Positions 22,771-31,067 of a DNA stretch of 36,786 bases are shown one piece after another. The notes below the pieces were generated by a model. That model was not told the origin of the DNA. It made no database searches and saw only the letters and a program-made list of their open reading frames with translations. The position numbers and the translations under genes were made by a program. Numbering within the stretch: the stretch's first letter is position 1; every line of letters begins with the position of its first letter. Source of the stretch: a virus; IMG/VR virus record IMGVR_UViG_3300036845_000567, positions 1-36,786 of that record. The stretch is one strand, 5' to 3'.

Positions 22771-24011
22771 TATTGAACCTCATTTTTGTCGGCCTTGACC
22801 CATTTTCCGTTAACACTCTTATACCAGTCCCCAGTTTTTTTATTGCGCGCCCATTTATATTTAGATGTTTGGTCATGGGTTAGTTTATTTACCGCGGTTC
22901 CCTTAGTGGTGAAAGCGGGCTCCGCATTAATAAATCTTTTGGCAAGATCCTCTTCAATCTTTTCAACCCGTTTGGCCGCCTTGATTTGAAGGTCCCATGG
23001 GGGTTCTCCTCCATTTTCTTCAATTATATCTCTAATAGCCTTTGCTTCGGCATGCTTCGATTCATTATTAAGCAGCATTTGGTTCGCTAAAAGCTTAGCT
23101 CCCTCATCCGTTTGTAAGTCATTGGGAACTTGACGCAACCTTACTTGCATTTGTTGGTTAGAAACTCTACCTCCAAATAAGTCACTTGCTCCCTGGAGAA
23201 ACCATGAACCCAATTTTTCAAGCTCAAGGGTGTCATTATTTTTAAGGCCTTGGTAGTCTATACCAAGCTCTTTAAGCGCCTGCGTCATAGCAGCGGTGCG
23301 CGCTTGTCCACCTTCACGAATGGCAATTACCCTCTTAAGTACTTTATCTTCTTGGTTGGTTGCTCGTTCAGCATTATAAACCTTGGTTATATAATCATGA
23401 TTTAGCTTCCTATTTGCCTGCTGATTTTTCTGTTGGAGCTCGGCTACCTTTAACTTATGTTCTGGTTTTAATCGTGGTTTTGTGATTGCTTCTACCAGAG
23501 AATTGACCTTTTGTGGACCCTGAGAAGTAGGGATAGAATTAATTTGAGTAGGGTTTTGCTGCTGTGGATTCTGCCTAGTCTGATAATCTTGAATGGCATT
23601 TAGTAGGGCATCTTTACCGGTTAATTCAGGTCCTCGCTGTTGCTGCTGTTGAGGTGCTACTTGCTGTAATAATTGCTGAATTCCTTGGTCTTCCCGTTGC
23701 TGTACTTGTTCTGATCCCGTACCAAGAATACCAGCCAAAGCTTGATCAAGTCCCGAAGATTCAGCTCCTTGAAGATAATTTTTTAATACTAAACTTTGTA
23801 GGTCTTGGGGAAGCAATGCAATGCTATGAGCTTGTTCGAAGGGGATTCCTAAGGCTGCAAGTCCTTTGGCGCTTTGCATGGCTTGATGGCGCTGCATCGC
23901 ACTTGATAGTTTGCTTTGGGCGAGTGCATTTAATCCTTGTCCTAACCCGCTACCTAACCCAGAACCGAGAAGCGCTCCTAATCCCGGAGATTCATTTATT
24001 ATTTGTGCCAT
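22770..24011 (-). CDS. Putative ejection protein, Gln-rich
   Basis: A 413-residue protein. The ATG at 24011 follows AGGAGAA at good spacing; an in-frame ATG 48 bases upstream lies in the previous gene. The N-terminus has a Gly-zipper stretch (GALLGSGLGSGLGQGL). Residues about 110-150 are Gln-rich (QQLLQQVAPQQQQQRG), and the rest is charged coiled-coil helix. It ends with a small Lys/Trp domain (YKWARNKKTGDWYKSVNGKW). Internal head proteins of podoviruses have such composition; the specific role is inferred from neighbours. Confidence 0.65.
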   Translation of the reverse strand: MAQIINESPGLGALLGSGLGSGLGQGLNALAQSKLSSAMQRHQAMQSAKGLAALGIPFEQAHSIALLPQDLQSLVLKNYLQGAESSGLDQALAGILGTGSEQVQQREDQGIQQLLQQVAPQQQQQRGPELTGKDALLNAIQDYQTRQNPQQQNPTQINSIPTSQGPQKVNSLVEAITKPRLKPEHKLKVAELQQKNQQANRKLNHDYITKVYNAERATNQEDKVLKRVIAIREGGQARTAAMTQALKELGIDYQGLKNNDTLELEKLGSWFLQGASDLFGGRVSNQQMQVRLRQVPNDLQTDEGAKLLANQMLLNNESKHAEAKAIRDIIEENGGEPPWDLQIKAAKRVEKIEEDLAKRFINAEPAFTTKGTAVNKLTHDQTSKYKWARNKKTGDWYKSVNGKWVKADKNEVQ

Positions 24012-24018
24012 AATTCTC

Positions 24019-24564
24019 CTAGAGTAATCCCAAGTATTGTAATCCCGATAGTCCACCAAGAGTACCGAGTCCTTGGCCAGCTGAACCCGCTAGTCCCTGT
24101 AGGAATCCTGGTTGTCGGGGGAAATAGGCGTTTTCAAATTGAGGTTGTAGGGCTGCCTGAAGCAAAGAGAGTAGTAGTTGCTGTTGTTGTCCGCCTTGGG
24201 CAAGATTAAATTTAGACTCTAGACCAGCTAGGCCTTCTTCAAGTCCCGATCCGGCCTGACCCAAAGCACCTTGGAATGCGCTAGAATTCTGGCCCCCGCC
24301 TAATGCAGTGAACCGTTCGGCAAGAGAAGGAATTGTTTGAGTATTAAATTGGGTTCGTGCTTGTTGGGCTATGGGAGCAAATCCACCCCTATTTCCACCT
24401 TGTACTTGTTGTAATAATTGGGGAAGGATGCTCAGTAATTGACTATTTATGCCTTGTTGATCGGGAGTAAATCTTTGGAACTGTTCCGTTCTTCCCGGGG
24501 AACCAACAAGGAAGTCTTTAGCCCCTCCAGCAAAGTTCTTCAATCCTTCTAAAAATCCAGCCAT
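24019..24564 (-). CDS. Putative ejection/internal head protein
   Basis: A 181-residue protein rich in Gly, Gln and Leu (LLSILPQLLQQVQGG, GSAGQGLGTLGGLSGL), with AGGAGAT before the ATG at 24564. It resembles the small member of the three podovirus ejection proteins (gp7-like in P22). An amphipathic start (GFLEGLKNFAGGAKDFL) could insert into membranes. Eight bases separate it from the next gene. Confidence 0.65.
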   Translation of the reverse strand: MAGFLEGLKNFAGGAKDFLVGSPGRTEQFQRFTPDQQGINSQLLSILPQLLQQVQGGNRGGFAPIAQQARTQFNTQTIPSLAERFTALGGGQNSSAFQGALGQAGSGLEEGLAGLESKFNLAQGGQQQQLLLSLLQAALQPQFENAYFPRQPGFLQGLAGSAGQGLGTLGGLSGLQYLGLL

Positions 24565-24689
24565 ATTATCTCCTTTTGATTAAATCTATTCCTGCCCCAG
24601 AGTAGTAGGTTGCATATTCTTTGACAATAAACTTGTACCATGTAACGCTCATGCCACTCATCTCTGGTCTTTCTCTTGGCTGCTTCTGC

Positions 24690-24713
24690 TCTCCTCGGTT
24701 CGCCGGGGAGAGA
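24690..24713 (-). other. GC-rich hairpin after the 181-residue tail protein gene
   Basis: On the minus strand CTCTCC and GGAGAG flank an inner CGG/CCG stem with a CGAA loop, a 9-bp stem with one mismatch, immediately after the stop at 24714. No U-tract follows, so it is more likely an RNA stability or processing element than an intrinsic terminator. The remaining spacer to 24565 holds a 31-codon frame (starting MSGMSVTWYK) that I do not call. Confidence 0.55.
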
Positions 24714-25259
24714 TTAAGATTGCAGGTATTCCAAAATGACATAACACACGGTAAAATTCGTCTTATCTATGCCGTCGATTATATTCACGTTAGTGGCATC
24801 AACATAGATCTCAACGCAATCAGCGGGAGTATTACTGGCATAAGGTATTGGTATGTAAAAATTATCAGTAGGGTCGCTCGCTGTTGCATAAATACGCGTG
24901 AAGGTTGTTGTGGGGGTAATAGTTATTCCATGGGGAACAGACTTAGTACTAGCATTAGGCAGCGCTCCAAAGTTTATTACAAGGCGATATACCTGTCTAA
25001 AATCGGGCGTAGTAGGGGTAGAAGAATTAAGAATAGGGTTAGGAAAGTATATCTGGCCATTTACGAACTCAGAAGTATTGTACACGCCCGTATCTTTGAT
25101 ATTGAGCGCCAGGGATATAGAGTTAATGTTCTGATAAAGCCTTACAAGAAGTTCCTTAAACTCATCACTATTAACATCTACTTCATAAAGACGGGCGACG
25201 TCCCATACATAGCTTGTAGGAACAAAACTACCGATTTCAGCCATTAAATTTTGAGCCAT
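24714..25259 (-). CDS. Conserved-type tail/head completion protein
   Basis: A 181-residue protein, GGA upstream of the ATG at 25259. It starts with helices (PTSYVWDVARLYEVDVNSDE, then FKELLVRLYQNIN) and continues as a beta domain (SLALNIKDTGVYN, TFTRIYATASDPTDNFYIPI). A two-part layout like this is common in small podovirus tail proteins that sit beside the tail hub. Only one base separates it from the hub gene's stop. Not recognised more precisely. Confidence 0.7.
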   Translation of the reverse strand: MAQNLMAEIGSFVPTSYVWDVARLYEVDVNSDEFKELLVRLYQNINSISLALNIKDTGVYNTSEFVNGQIYFPNPILNSSTPTTPDFRQVYRLVINFGALPNASTKSVPHGITITPTTTFTRIYATASDPTDNFYIPIPYASNTPADCVEIYVDATNVNIIDGIDKTNFTVCYVILEYLQS

Positions 25260-25260
25260 A

Positions 25261-27543
25261 TTATTCCAATCTTCCTGTAGTTGCCATGGTATGCAGTACC
25301 ATTCCCTCTAGGGTAAATTTAGAAAGTGCTATTGATCGAGTAGTCATTTGTGCTTCAGTCATATACATAAACAGTTGAATGCATTCACCTTCTGTCTGAA
25401 AATAAATAGGGTGCCACAATCGGTCTTGTTCTTGTTCAAGGGGATAGTAGATAGGGTCATAGGCAGATGTCTCTAGAACACTGTTCCCCTGAATTGCTCC
25501 AGTACCAGTTCCCTGATCTATCATGGATAATTCTGTCGCGGAAGGATAGTAATCAACAGTTATTTGACCACCAACAGTCTTTTGAACACCAAAGTCTATT
25601 TTAGCTATGTACACGTTCCGACTTTTATCGACGTAGGGATTCCATTGCTTGGTAAGTATCTGAATGTTCGATACACGAGCTACAGTTGCCCCCCCATCAT
25701 AAGTTCCGGTGACAATGGTGCCTACAGGTAGTCGGATGGTAACGGTATCAATATCGACAATGGACTGTACCAGATATATTCCGTCTATACCTATTCCTGA
25801 ATCAAATAAACTTATATAATCGCCATAAATAGTTGCGCTCAAGGTATGATCTACAATAGTTAGAATAGTTCCTGTCACATCTATATCAGTAACCTGCATC
25901 GCTTGGGCATTTCTCTCAAATTCAGAATCTATAATAAATACATATCCCTGCTGATTACCCGCTATAACTTGCCTAAATTGTGATTCTATGGCTCCCGATG
26001 ACCAGGCAAAATTACTCGATTGCCATGTGTCAGTAGTTGATGCCCAGGTGGCATTATCTTGTTGCTCAAAATAACCCCACGCTGTAATACAATCATCATT
26101 GAATGCCCATGAACCATTGCGATAATTATAGACGAGCACCTTTGTTGGATATACTTCTCGTTGATCTTGGTCAACCGAAGGGAAAGTCCAATAAACCATC
26201 TCGGTAAAATAATCCCTAATCCCCGCTACCCTTTCAACCCCTAAGTCCTTATCAACAATTTGGAATATTTCATCGGGTATTTTATTATCAATACGCTCTA
26301 CGTTTGCACCATTACACGCATGCACGCCGGTATTACCTATGGTGAGAATTGATTTATCAAAAGGGACCGTAGAGAAGGTAGCCTCTGAGCCGAGTTCAGT
26401 ATTAATTTTCTGCCATACAAATGGGAGTATATAGTTGCCGGTGTAGGCTAATTCCCAGGTGCTACGCTCAAAGTAGACAATAAGTCTGTCTTTTATAAAT
26501 TCTGCACTTATAATGGCTTCTTCGGTGGTTGCATCAAGAAATCCTGCACCATCTCCCACATTACCACTACTATCGCGTTGGTTTGGTTCATACCAGGCAT
26601 TAGTAGCAAAAGGACTCCCATTATGGGAATATCTTAGTCTATTAACATAATTGGTATTAGTGGTTCCATCACTTTCAATAGTATTGAGCAAGAGAAGTCT
26701 ATTTTTGAACCCGACAATGAGTAAAGAGGTTACAATATAGGGTCCCGTGTGTATAGCGCCACCAGCCGGCATAAAGTAAAATGCATTGGCTCCGGTGTTT
26801 GATGTCCAGGTAGAGCCATCACTGGTCCACCATATAGGATCATCGGTTACCGTTACTGCTCCATTGGGATTGGTTACCTGAAAATTTGTGGTAAATAGCG
26901 CGATATTAGCTGCGGTTATACCGCGATAGTTGAATGACCAGAAGAAGTTTAAATTATCGCCATGCCAAATAGGACTTGATCCAGATCCAGATCTTTGCCA
27001 AAATCCTCCCGCAAATACATAGGCGAATTGGGTATCGAAGGCATACGATGGTTGATTATTTACGGGTCCAAACTCCCAATTGGTTAATCCCATGACGGGC
27101 TCGGCGGGATAGAACCACACTGCGGTAGTTGCGGCAGCTCCAGTAATAACTAATGAACCGTCTGAAGTATCATAGGTTGCAAGAGTTGAAGATCCCGTAT
27201 CAAGCATTTCTTCAGGAGTTCCTTCCTGGTACACGGTAAATATCTCAGTACCGATGGAGAACATCTGTCCTATTTTAAAAATATCACCAGGTACAGTGAC
27301 AGTTATATTTCCAGATCCGTTAGTATTACCCAAGTTTATTCTCAGCCTAGAGAATAAGGGCTCAGTTTGTGATGAAGTCCATCCGCTGCCCATAAATCTA
27401 GAACCAAATCGTTTTCTTACTCGTCCCCGAAAAACATAGGCATTGATAAGCTCCTGAAATCCATCGTCCATAATTAGCCAGGGTCGGAGGTCTGTCTGCA
27501 TACCAGTATTAAGGGGCGCTATTAGAAAGCGATCGTATGGCAT
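25261..27543 (-). CDS. Large tail hub / DNA stabilisation-type protein
   Basis: A 760-residue protein with AGGATA before the ATG at 27543. The N-terminus MPYDRFLIAPLNTGMQTDL followed by an AYVFRGRVRKRFG block resembles the large tail 'nozzle' or stabilisation proteins of podoviruses that plug the portal channel and carry fibres. The rest is beta-rich, with many Trp/Tyr residues (VMGLTNWEFGPVNNQPSYAF; SWAFNDDCITAWGYF), as expected for a beta-propeller-like hub. Order after connector and fibre-type genes matches podovirus tail modules. The family call is from recognition only. Confidence 0.7.
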   Translation of the reverse strand: MPYDRFLIAPLNTGMQTDLRPWLIMDDGFQELINAYVFRGRVRKRFGSRFMGSGWTSSQTEPLFSRLRINLGNTNGSGNITVTVPGDIFKIGQMFSIGTEIFTVYQEGTPEEMLDTGSSTLATYDTSDGSLVITGAAATTAVWFYPAEPVMGLTNWEFGPVNNQPSYAFDTQFAYVFAGGFWQRSGSGSSPIWHGDNLNFFWSFNYRGITAANIALFTTNFQVTNPNGAVTVTDDPIWWTSDGSTWTSNTGANAFYFMPAGGAIHTGPYIVTSLLIVGFKNRLLLLNTIESDGTTNTNYVNRLRYSHNGSPFATNAWYEPNQRDSSGNVGDGAGFLDATTEEAIISAEFIKDRLIVYFERSTWELAYTGNYILPFVWQKINTELGSEATFSTVPFDKSILTIGNTGVHACNGANVERIDNKIPDEIFQIVDKDLGVERVAGIRDYFTEMVYWTFPSVDQDQREVYPTKVLVYNYRNGSWAFNDDCITAWGYFEQQDNATWASTTDTWQSSNFAWSSGAIESQFRQVIAGNQQGYVFIIDSEFERNAQAMQVTDIDVTGTILTIVDHTLSATIYGDYISLFDSGIGIDGIYLVQSIVDIDTVTIRLPVGTIVTGTYDGGATVARVSNIQILTKQWNPYVDKSRNVYIAKIDFGVQKTVGGQITVDYYPSATELSMIDQGTGTGAIQGNSVLETSAYDPIYYPLEQEQDRLWHPIYFQTEGECIQLFMYMTEAQMTTRSIALSKFTLEGMVLHTMATTGRLE

Positions 27544-27544
27544 A

Positions 27545-28165
27545 TTAGTATCCTATTGCTAAGAACTGAAATGCTCCAGTTCCGGATCCAACAGTAGTTC
27601 GTGGAGATACATAAATTCTGAATGTTGATGGCGATGTAATATCAACAAGGCGTACGGCAAAGTTTACATCGCTAGTGCCACCGCCCTCAGGGCACACCAA
27701 GACGGTAAGGATTTGTGTTAGGGCTGGACCAACAGTTATGGTTACTGTAGTCAATCCCGATGATGGACCGCCATGGCCGCCTATAAGAACCAATCCAGAA
27801 GGCAAATATGTCCAAAATCCACCATTGCTTGGTGGTGCTGAATTAGTACTGAGGCTTGATGCGGTCATGGGAACCTGTACAACAGTTATCTGATTTGTTT
27901 TATTAATGTACAACTCGCTTTTGGCTGTGGTTGCATTAACCGCATTATAAAGTCCCAGTTCTCCCGCAAGGAATCCTGATCCAGCCGGTGGAATGGCAGC
28001 TTGAACAGGAAAGGTTACCCATTTGTGCTTGCCTTGATCCCCGCTGGCAAAATCAACATGATTGATATCAATGAGTGCCTTAATGGCCTGAAAATTATTT
28101 TGAAGGTCGACCTGTGATTGCGACAGAAGATCTGTCGACGCAGGAATATTTGGTTGATATGCCAT
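27545..28165 (-). CDS. Tail-associated protein (knob/fibre type)
   Basis: A 206-residue protein, AAGGAGA before the ATG at 28165. It starts MAYQPNIPASTDLLSQSQVD, followed by LQNNFQAIKALIDINH, a helix pattern I know from podovirus tail proteins of this position. The C-terminal half is a beta domain with Gly-rich loops (TVLVCPEGGGTSDVNFAVRL). It lies between the connector and the hub, so it probably belongs to the tail knob. Confidence 0.7.
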   Translation of the reverse strand: MAYQPNIPASTDLLSQSQVDLQNNFQAIKALIDINHVDFASGDQGKHKWVTFPVQAAIPPAGSGFLAGELGLYNAVNATTAKSELYINKTNQITVVQVPMTASSLSTNSAPPSNGGFWTYLPSGLVLIGGHGGPSSGLTTVTITVGPALTQILTVLVCPEGGGTSDVNFAVRLVDITSPSTFRIYVSPRTTVGSGTGAFQFLAIGY

Positions 28166-28174
28166 ATCTTCTCC

Positions 28175-29281
28175 TTAGAATGGTCCGCCGCCCTGTCCCC
28201 ATGCACCAGATCCTGGGCCGAAGCTAGTTTGTTCTGTATAAATTGTCGCCACACGTTGGGTAGTTTGTTGTACAATAGTTCTTCTCAAGCACATACGTTC
28301 TTGCTGTTTAAACTCAGGCATGATTTGTTGAACACTTTCAGTATCCATACGGTCTTCGAATATCTTTTTCGCGGCTCCATATGCTATATACTGCCACCAT
28401 TCTTCCAACTGAGGGCTTTGATTGTTCTGTAGGAGGGCGGTAGGTCGCACATATGCTTCAAAATTAATCTGATATGGCTGATCTGGAACAGGCCTTAAGA
28501 ATATAACATTATCGTAATACAGCATCGATTGGGGAATCCCAACTACTGCGGGGATGGTTTGACTATTTATGGGAACACCAGAGCCTGGAGCAACAGGAAA
28601 AGTAATGGTAAAAACCCCAGTAACGTAATTGATAGTATTGTTAGGATCAACAGCGGTGGGACGAGACGCTGGTTCCATTCCGGGGACGTATAAATTTCCA
28701 TTAACTGTATTATTTCCTGTGGCCGTGTCAACAACAGGAACGTCAATAAGGGATAAACCGTTACCGTTATTATCGATAGAATCAAAAAGAACTTCATTTT
28801 GAATAAGGGTGGAAGCTTGGTTTTGTAAATTTGGATTAATTAAATTTTGTTGGATATTTTGGTTTATGACACCCGTAAATGTCTGGGTTGCCCCATCTCC
28901 TTGAAATCCAATAGATTGAATACTATTAACATTAGGATATATTCCATAAAACTGCTGACGTGATTGGGAATATAGTGACTGATACCCAGCGATATAGAGC
29001 GGTTCATCGATACTTATATATTGGTTCTGAAAATTATAGAGCGGATTAGTTAGTGGCAATGTTGCATCAGTGATATAGGCATCTTGAAATGGGTTACACC
29101 AAAACCTGAAGACTGTACGCAGGTTAAACATGCGTAGATGTTCAGGAAAATCGTATACCACAAAGGTATTAATGTAATTTTGTAAGTCAGTATCAGTTAA
29201 TTGTGCTTGCGAAGGACTACGTGTCAGTCGACGCACTTTTATCTGAATGGCTGTTAAGGTCGATGTAGGTGGTATTGCCAT
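28175..29281 (-). CDS. Head-tail connector / adaptor protein
   Basis: A 368-residue protein with AGGAGA before the ATG at 29281. The N-terminal helical part (IKVRRLTRSPSQAQLTDTDL, QNYINTFVVYDFPEHLRM) resembles adaptor proteins that bind below the portal. A central beta region (RQQFYGIYPNVNSIQSIGFQ) and a C-terminal helix pair (QYIAYGAAKKIFEDRMD; IMPEFKQQERMCLRRTIVQQ) follow. It lies between the decoration genes and the tail hub, the usual place for the connector ring. The call combines recognition and position. Confidence 0.65.
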   Translation of the reverse strand: MAIPPTSTLTAIQIKVRRLTRSPSQAQLTDTDLQNYINTFVVYDFPEHLRMFNLRTVFRFWCNPFQDAYITDATLPLTNPLYNFQNQYISIDEPLYIAGYQSLYSQSRQQFYGIYPNVNSIQSIGFQGDGATQTFTGVINQNIQQNLINPNLQNQASTLIQNEVLFDSIDNNGNGLSLIDVPVVDTATGNNTVNGNLYVPGMEPASRPTAVDPNNTINYVTGVFTITFPVAPGSGVPINSQTIPAVVGIPQSMLYYDNVIFLRPVPDQPYQINFEAYVRPTALLQNNQSPQLEEWWQYIAYGAAKKIFEDRMDTESVQQIMPEFKQQERMCLRRTIVQQTTQRVATIYTEQTSFGPGSGAWGQGGGPF

Positions 29282-29289
29282 GTATTCTC

Positions 29290-29652
29290 CTATAACACAT
29301 TAACGGTTGCGGCATCTAATATACTGTTTATCTCACCAATAGGTACAACCTGAGCAGCGGTATTTATAAACGGTGGTGCTCCTGCCGGAATAGCGAATAC
29401 CGTGTACGCAGTAGTATCGATCGGTATTGAGAACTGTGTCGCATTAAGTACCGTGATGGGAGCAGTTTGCTGGTCAAGCTGCTGCATCCCATCTGCGAAA
29501 GGAATGTCGATTCTGACTATCGTTCCCGATATATACTGATGCGCAAAAGTAGTAGTAATAGTGGCAGGGAATGAATTAGTGATCGCAGATATAAGCCTCA
29601 TGGCCGGTTGATAGACCGGATTAGGATTTGCGTAATACGTTCCCGTAACCAT
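29290..29652 (-). CDS. Small beta-domain virion protein, paralogue of the decoration protein C-terminus
   Basis: A 120-residue protein, AGGG before the ATG at 29652. Its length aligns with the last ~130 residues of 30094-31056: ATITTTFAHQYISGTIVRI, FADGMQQ, ITVLNATQFSIPIDTTAYTV, and VVPIGEINSILDAATVNVL match AVVTTSVNHGYTVGQAVRL, VFGMVQA, VTAVTASTFTTNLNTTTFTA and VVPVGEETDQ...LLDDATINI. So a beta-sandwich domain was duplicated and is encoded as a separate gene. It probably binds the capsid or tail as a single-domain decoration or adaptor. Confidence 0.75.
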   Translation of the reverse strand: MVTGTYYANPNPVYQPAMRLISAITNSFPATITTTFAHQYISGTIVRIDIPFADGMQQLDQQTAPITVLNATQFSIPIDTTAYTVFAIPAGAPPFINTAAQVVPIGEINSILDAATVNVL

Positions 29653-29655
29653 GGC

Positions 29656-30045
29656 TTACCCTATCATCTCTGCAGTCATAATTGAGCTACCTACTGGCGT
29701 CATGTCTTCATCGTCGATGAATTCAAGGCTTTGGAAACTCATTCTACGTACCTTTTGACCAATTTTCATAAGTGGTTTACCATGCTCATCCATAGCATAT
29801 GAATGGATCGGGTACCAACAATTTTTATTAAGATGTTTTGCAACAGCAAGGGGAAGAGTATAAACCTCACCGTCATATAAATCGTAGCGTTCTACCTGGT
29901 CTTCTTTATATTTTTTAAACGGGAAGCTCACGAAGCCACCTGGGCATTCATGATATATGAACTTTCCTCTAACAAGTTGCCTCTCTTTGTCTCTCAAATA
30001 TTTGAGAGTCGGTCTTGCAGTCGCTTCTTTTTTAGCTGTAGACAC
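29656..30045 (-). CDS. Conserved-type head protein, GTG start
   Basis: A 129-residue protein starting at a GTG (30045) with AAAGGAGA ahead. Basic N-terminus (STAKKEATARPTLKYLRDKE), then FIYHECPGGFVSFPFKKYKE and a domain with conserved-looking Tyr/His/Trp (CWYPIHSYAMDEHGKP), ending acidic. It lies between decoration-type genes; a head completion or capsid accessory role is likely. A 10-bp hairpin lies just upstream and may lower its expression relative to capsid and decoration genes. Confidence 0.7.
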   Translation of the reverse strand: MSTAKKEATARPTLKYLRDKERQLVRGKFIYHECPGGFVSFPFKKYKEDQVERYDLYDGEVYTLPLAVAKHLNKNCWYPIHSYAMDEHGKPLMKIGQKVRRMSFQSLEFIDDEDMTPVGSSIMTAEMIG

Positions 30046-30062
30046 TATCTTTCTCCTTTATC

Positions 30063-30086
30063 AGAAGGGGTCTGACGACCCCCTCC
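30063..30086 (-). terminator. Strong stem-loop after the decoration gene (attenuator candidate)
   Basis: GGGGTC (30067-30072) and GACCCC (30077-30082) form a perfect stem with a 4-base loop; with G-U pairs it extends to about 10 bp on the minus-strand RNA. It follows the decoration gene stop at 30094 by a few bases. The run after it is not a U-tract, so partial termination or mRNA stabilisation is more likely than full termination. Confidence 0.5.
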
Positions 30087-30093
30087 TCAGTAA

Positions 30094-31056
30094 TTAAATA
30101 TTAAATGATTTGCCAGCGAGCCAGTAAATAACGTCGTTGTTTTGGCCAGCAGGACCTTGAGCCCCAGCACCAAGCATCACGCCGATATAACCGATGTTGA
30201 TGGTTGCATCATCCAGCAAGTTAGGGTTAGAAAACTGATCAGTTTCTTCACCAACTGGAACAACAATAGCCGGTGTAAACGGAACTGCAGCAGCTCCTGG
30301 GAACACGAAAGCTGTGAATGTTGTTGTATTAAGGTTGGTGGTGAAAGTAGATGCAGTAACCGCGGTAACGTTTACCAATATTCCATTAGCTTGGACCATG
30401 CCAAACACAGCAGGAACATAGAGGCGAACCGCCTGTCCTACAGTGTAACCATGGTTAACGCTTGTGGTGACCACAGCATTAGCAGCTTGGGTAATATTAA
30501 CGATAAAGCGTTTAGTCGGATAATAAAGCGGATCAAATAAGATCTGCATGTAGAATCCAGCTGTACCCGCTGCACCAGGAGCATTCGCCAAAGCGTTAGC
30601 AATCCTGAAGCTGGTGTTAGCTACAACTGTATCGATTGTGAAATCATAACCGCTCAAGTTGGCTTGACCGGTAACATTCACAAGACGAACAACGTTGCCC
30701 GCTACGAGAGAACCTGTGTTAGTGGTGCTAACTACTGGCTGTGTTGCGTTCGTTGAAGCAGTGATGGCAATTGTTGCGCCTAATGGGCTAGCAGAGGAAT
30801 CTACTAACGTGAATCCACCGGCAGCAAGAGCTACTATGTTAACGGCAGTACTACCACCGTTACTTTGGTATTCCAAGCCACCGCCAGCAGGCATACCGAG
30901 TTGCCAGTAGAACTCATACCCTGTGGTTGCAGCAGCAGCGGCAATTTGGGTGTAGTTGTACGTGCGAATCCAGTCAACGCCGGAGCGAATTTGCAGAGTT
31001 ACTGCGGCACCTGTTGAAGTAAAACTACCTTGTTGTAGAACTGTATTATAAGCCAT
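30094..31056 (-). CDS. Putative capsid decoration protein, multi-domain beta
   Basis: A 320-residue protein immediately downstream of the capsid gene, AAGGAGAA before the ATG at 31056. It is Ala/Thr/Val/Gly-rich beta sequence with several Ig-like segments: an N-terminal YNTVLQQGSFTSTGAAVTL domain, a middle GSLVAGNVVRLVNVTGQANL domain and a C-terminal domain homologous to the gene at 29290-29652 (shared VVP[VI]GE and DDAT-type endings). The final tail (GPAGQNNDVIYWLAGKSFNI) is a likely docking segment. Position and composition suggest an abundant capsid-binding or cement protein. Function inferred. Confidence 0.75.
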   Translation of the reverse strand: MAYNTVLQQGSFTSTGAAVTLQIRSGVDWIRTYNYTQIAAAAATTGYEFYWQLGMPAGGGLEYQSNGGSTAVNIVALAAGGFTLVDSSASPLGATIAITASTNATQPVVSTTNTGSLVAGNVVRLVNVTGQANLSGYDFTIDTVVANTSFRIANALANAPGAAGTAGFYMQILFDPLYYPTKRFIVNITQAANAVVTTSVNHGYTVGQAVRLYVPAVFGMVQANGILVNVTAVTASTFTTNLNTTTFTAFVFPGAAAVPFTPAIVVPVGEETDQFSNPNLLDDATINIGYIGVMLGAGAQGPAGQNNDVIYWLAGKSFNI

Positions 31057-31067
31057 GATAGTTCTCC

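Noticed and set aside
24621-25247. Plus-strand frame of 208 codons
   Set aside because: It is antisense to the well-supported minus-strand tail gene 24714-25259 and has no ribosome site or sensible composition.
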